Source of the DNA: an uncultured Eubacteriales bacterium
Lineage (GTDB): Bacteria; Bacillota; Clostridia; Peptostreptococcales; Anaerovoracaceae
Assembly: GCA_902795265.1 (NCBI GenBank)
Contig: CADBKM010000008.1
Coordinates: 1 to 51,410, forward strand
DNA length: 51,410 nt
Reading direction: 5' to 3'
The notes beneath the pieces were generated by a model. The model was not told the DNA's origin and made no database searches. It saw only the letters and a list, made by a program, of their open reading frames with translations. Each line of letters opens with the position of its first letter. Within the stretch, counting starts at the first letter, position 1. A program made the position numbers and the translations under genes. Positions 51,073 through 51,410 of the stretch are shown here, one piece after another.

Positions 51073-51105
51073 GCGGCCCCTCATTTGGGGCCGCTTCCAT
51101 TTTTG
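51073..51105 (+). terminator. Terminator of the giant gene
   Basis: GCGGCCCC (51073-51080), loop TCATTT and GGGGCCGC (51087-51094), then TTCCATTTTTG. A strong G+C-rich stem. Confidence 0.85.
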
Positions 51106-51169
51106 GGAATTCTTCCGTAGCCGATGTGTTGCCTTGAACAAGCGCTCCTAAATTAAACTGCTGGTTGTA

Positions 51170-51197
51170 TTGACAAATACGCACATTCGTATAAAAT
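51170..51197 (+). promoter_or_regulatory. Promoter of ssrA
   Basis: Consensus TTGACA (51170-51175), a 16-bp spacer and TAAAAT (51192-51197). Transcription would start near 51204, just at a hairpin GCGGCAG/CTGCCGC (51204-51223) that precedes the mature RNA. Confidence 0.75.
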
Positions 51198-51233
51198 AGT
51201 GAAGCGGCAGAGAAATCTGCCGCCCAACCCTTT

Positions 51234-51410
51234 GGGGGTGTAAAGGTTTCGACAGGTGTGTGGAACAAAGATAAGCGAGCCGTGGCGGTGATCCACGTAA
51301 AAAGCATCCGTTTAAAAAGAAACGCTAAAACAAACAACAATTTCGCACTGGCTGCATAGTTCAGCCCCGCGCGTCGGCCTCAGATCACCTGCAGTCTGAG
51401 AATCCGGCGT
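51234..51410 (+). ncRNA. ssrA: tmRNA (5' part, cut by window end)
   Basis: The sequence from GGGGGTGTAAAGGTTTCGAC at 51234 matches the conserved tmRNA 5' end that forms the alanine acceptor arm. The tag reading frame starts at the GCT at 51324 and ends with TAG at 51357-51359, giving AKTNNNFALAA, with the normal ALAA degradation signal. Pseudoknot sequences follow, and the 3' half lies outside the window. A strong promoter and a leader hairpin are upstream. The partner SmpB is encoded 39 kb to the left on the other strand rather than adjacent, as in many Firmicutes. Confidence 0.95.

Overview
The window reads as chromosomal DNA of an anaerobic Gram-positive bacterium of the class Clostridia. 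The evidence is the end of an Rnf ion-pump operon, a mannose-type PTS, a DUF5688 protein, strong AGGAGG-type ribosome sites and a tmRNA/SmpB pair. The C-terminus of the largest protein is a lysine-rich fibronectin III plus BIG2-like pair, an ending common in secreted proteins of gut and oral Clostridia. A family such as Anaerovoracaceae or Lachnospiraceae would fit, but that placement is inference.

Layout. 1-1600: rnfA and rnfB, the last genes of the Rnf operon, with a terminator. 1599-2543 (-): a DUF5688 protein. 2950-5714 (+): a cytosolic ParB-like/BMP-domain fusion followed by a small phosphoesterase. 5730-6410 (-): a HAD phosphatase, divergent from a PTS operon at 6672-10415 (EIIA, fused EIIC-EIID, EIIB, HisC-like aminotransferase). 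The divergent region has two near-identical palindromes and a good sigma-A promoter. 10514-13945 (-): a compact set of pseudouridine synthase, signal peptidase I, SmpB, DeoR-type regulator and a small unknown protein. 14112-15551 (+): nicotinate phosphoribosyltransferase. 15657-19230 (+): VWA/metallopeptidase-like protein, AAA ATPase and patatin. 19423-21605 (+): four overlapping genes for an ECF-type sigma factor, a small membrane protein, a polytopic membrane protein and a PrsW-type intramembrane protease, closed by a terminator.

21742-50996 (+) dominates the window. A 98-residue membrane protein, paralogous to the small protein beside the sigma factor, is followed by one uninterrupted gene of 28,932 bp encoding a 9,643-residue secreted protein of roughly 1 MDa. 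This protein has a signal peptide, calcium-binding-like nonapeptides, InlB-like repeats, dozens of LktA/filamentous-adhesin-like beta modules, several helical islands, an alanine-rich coiled coil, FHA-like repeats, and FN3 and BIG2-like domains at the C-terminus. The window closes with the terminator of that gene and the 5' half of ssrA (tmRNA).

The most interesting candidate system is the giant surface protein together with the upstream sigma/small-membrane-protein/PrsW module. The paralogous small proteins link the two physically and suggest regulated production of the giant protein. The second candidate is the PTS operon with an aminotransferase and a phosphatase, possibly uptake and conversion of an unusual phosphorylated substrate under DeoR-type control.
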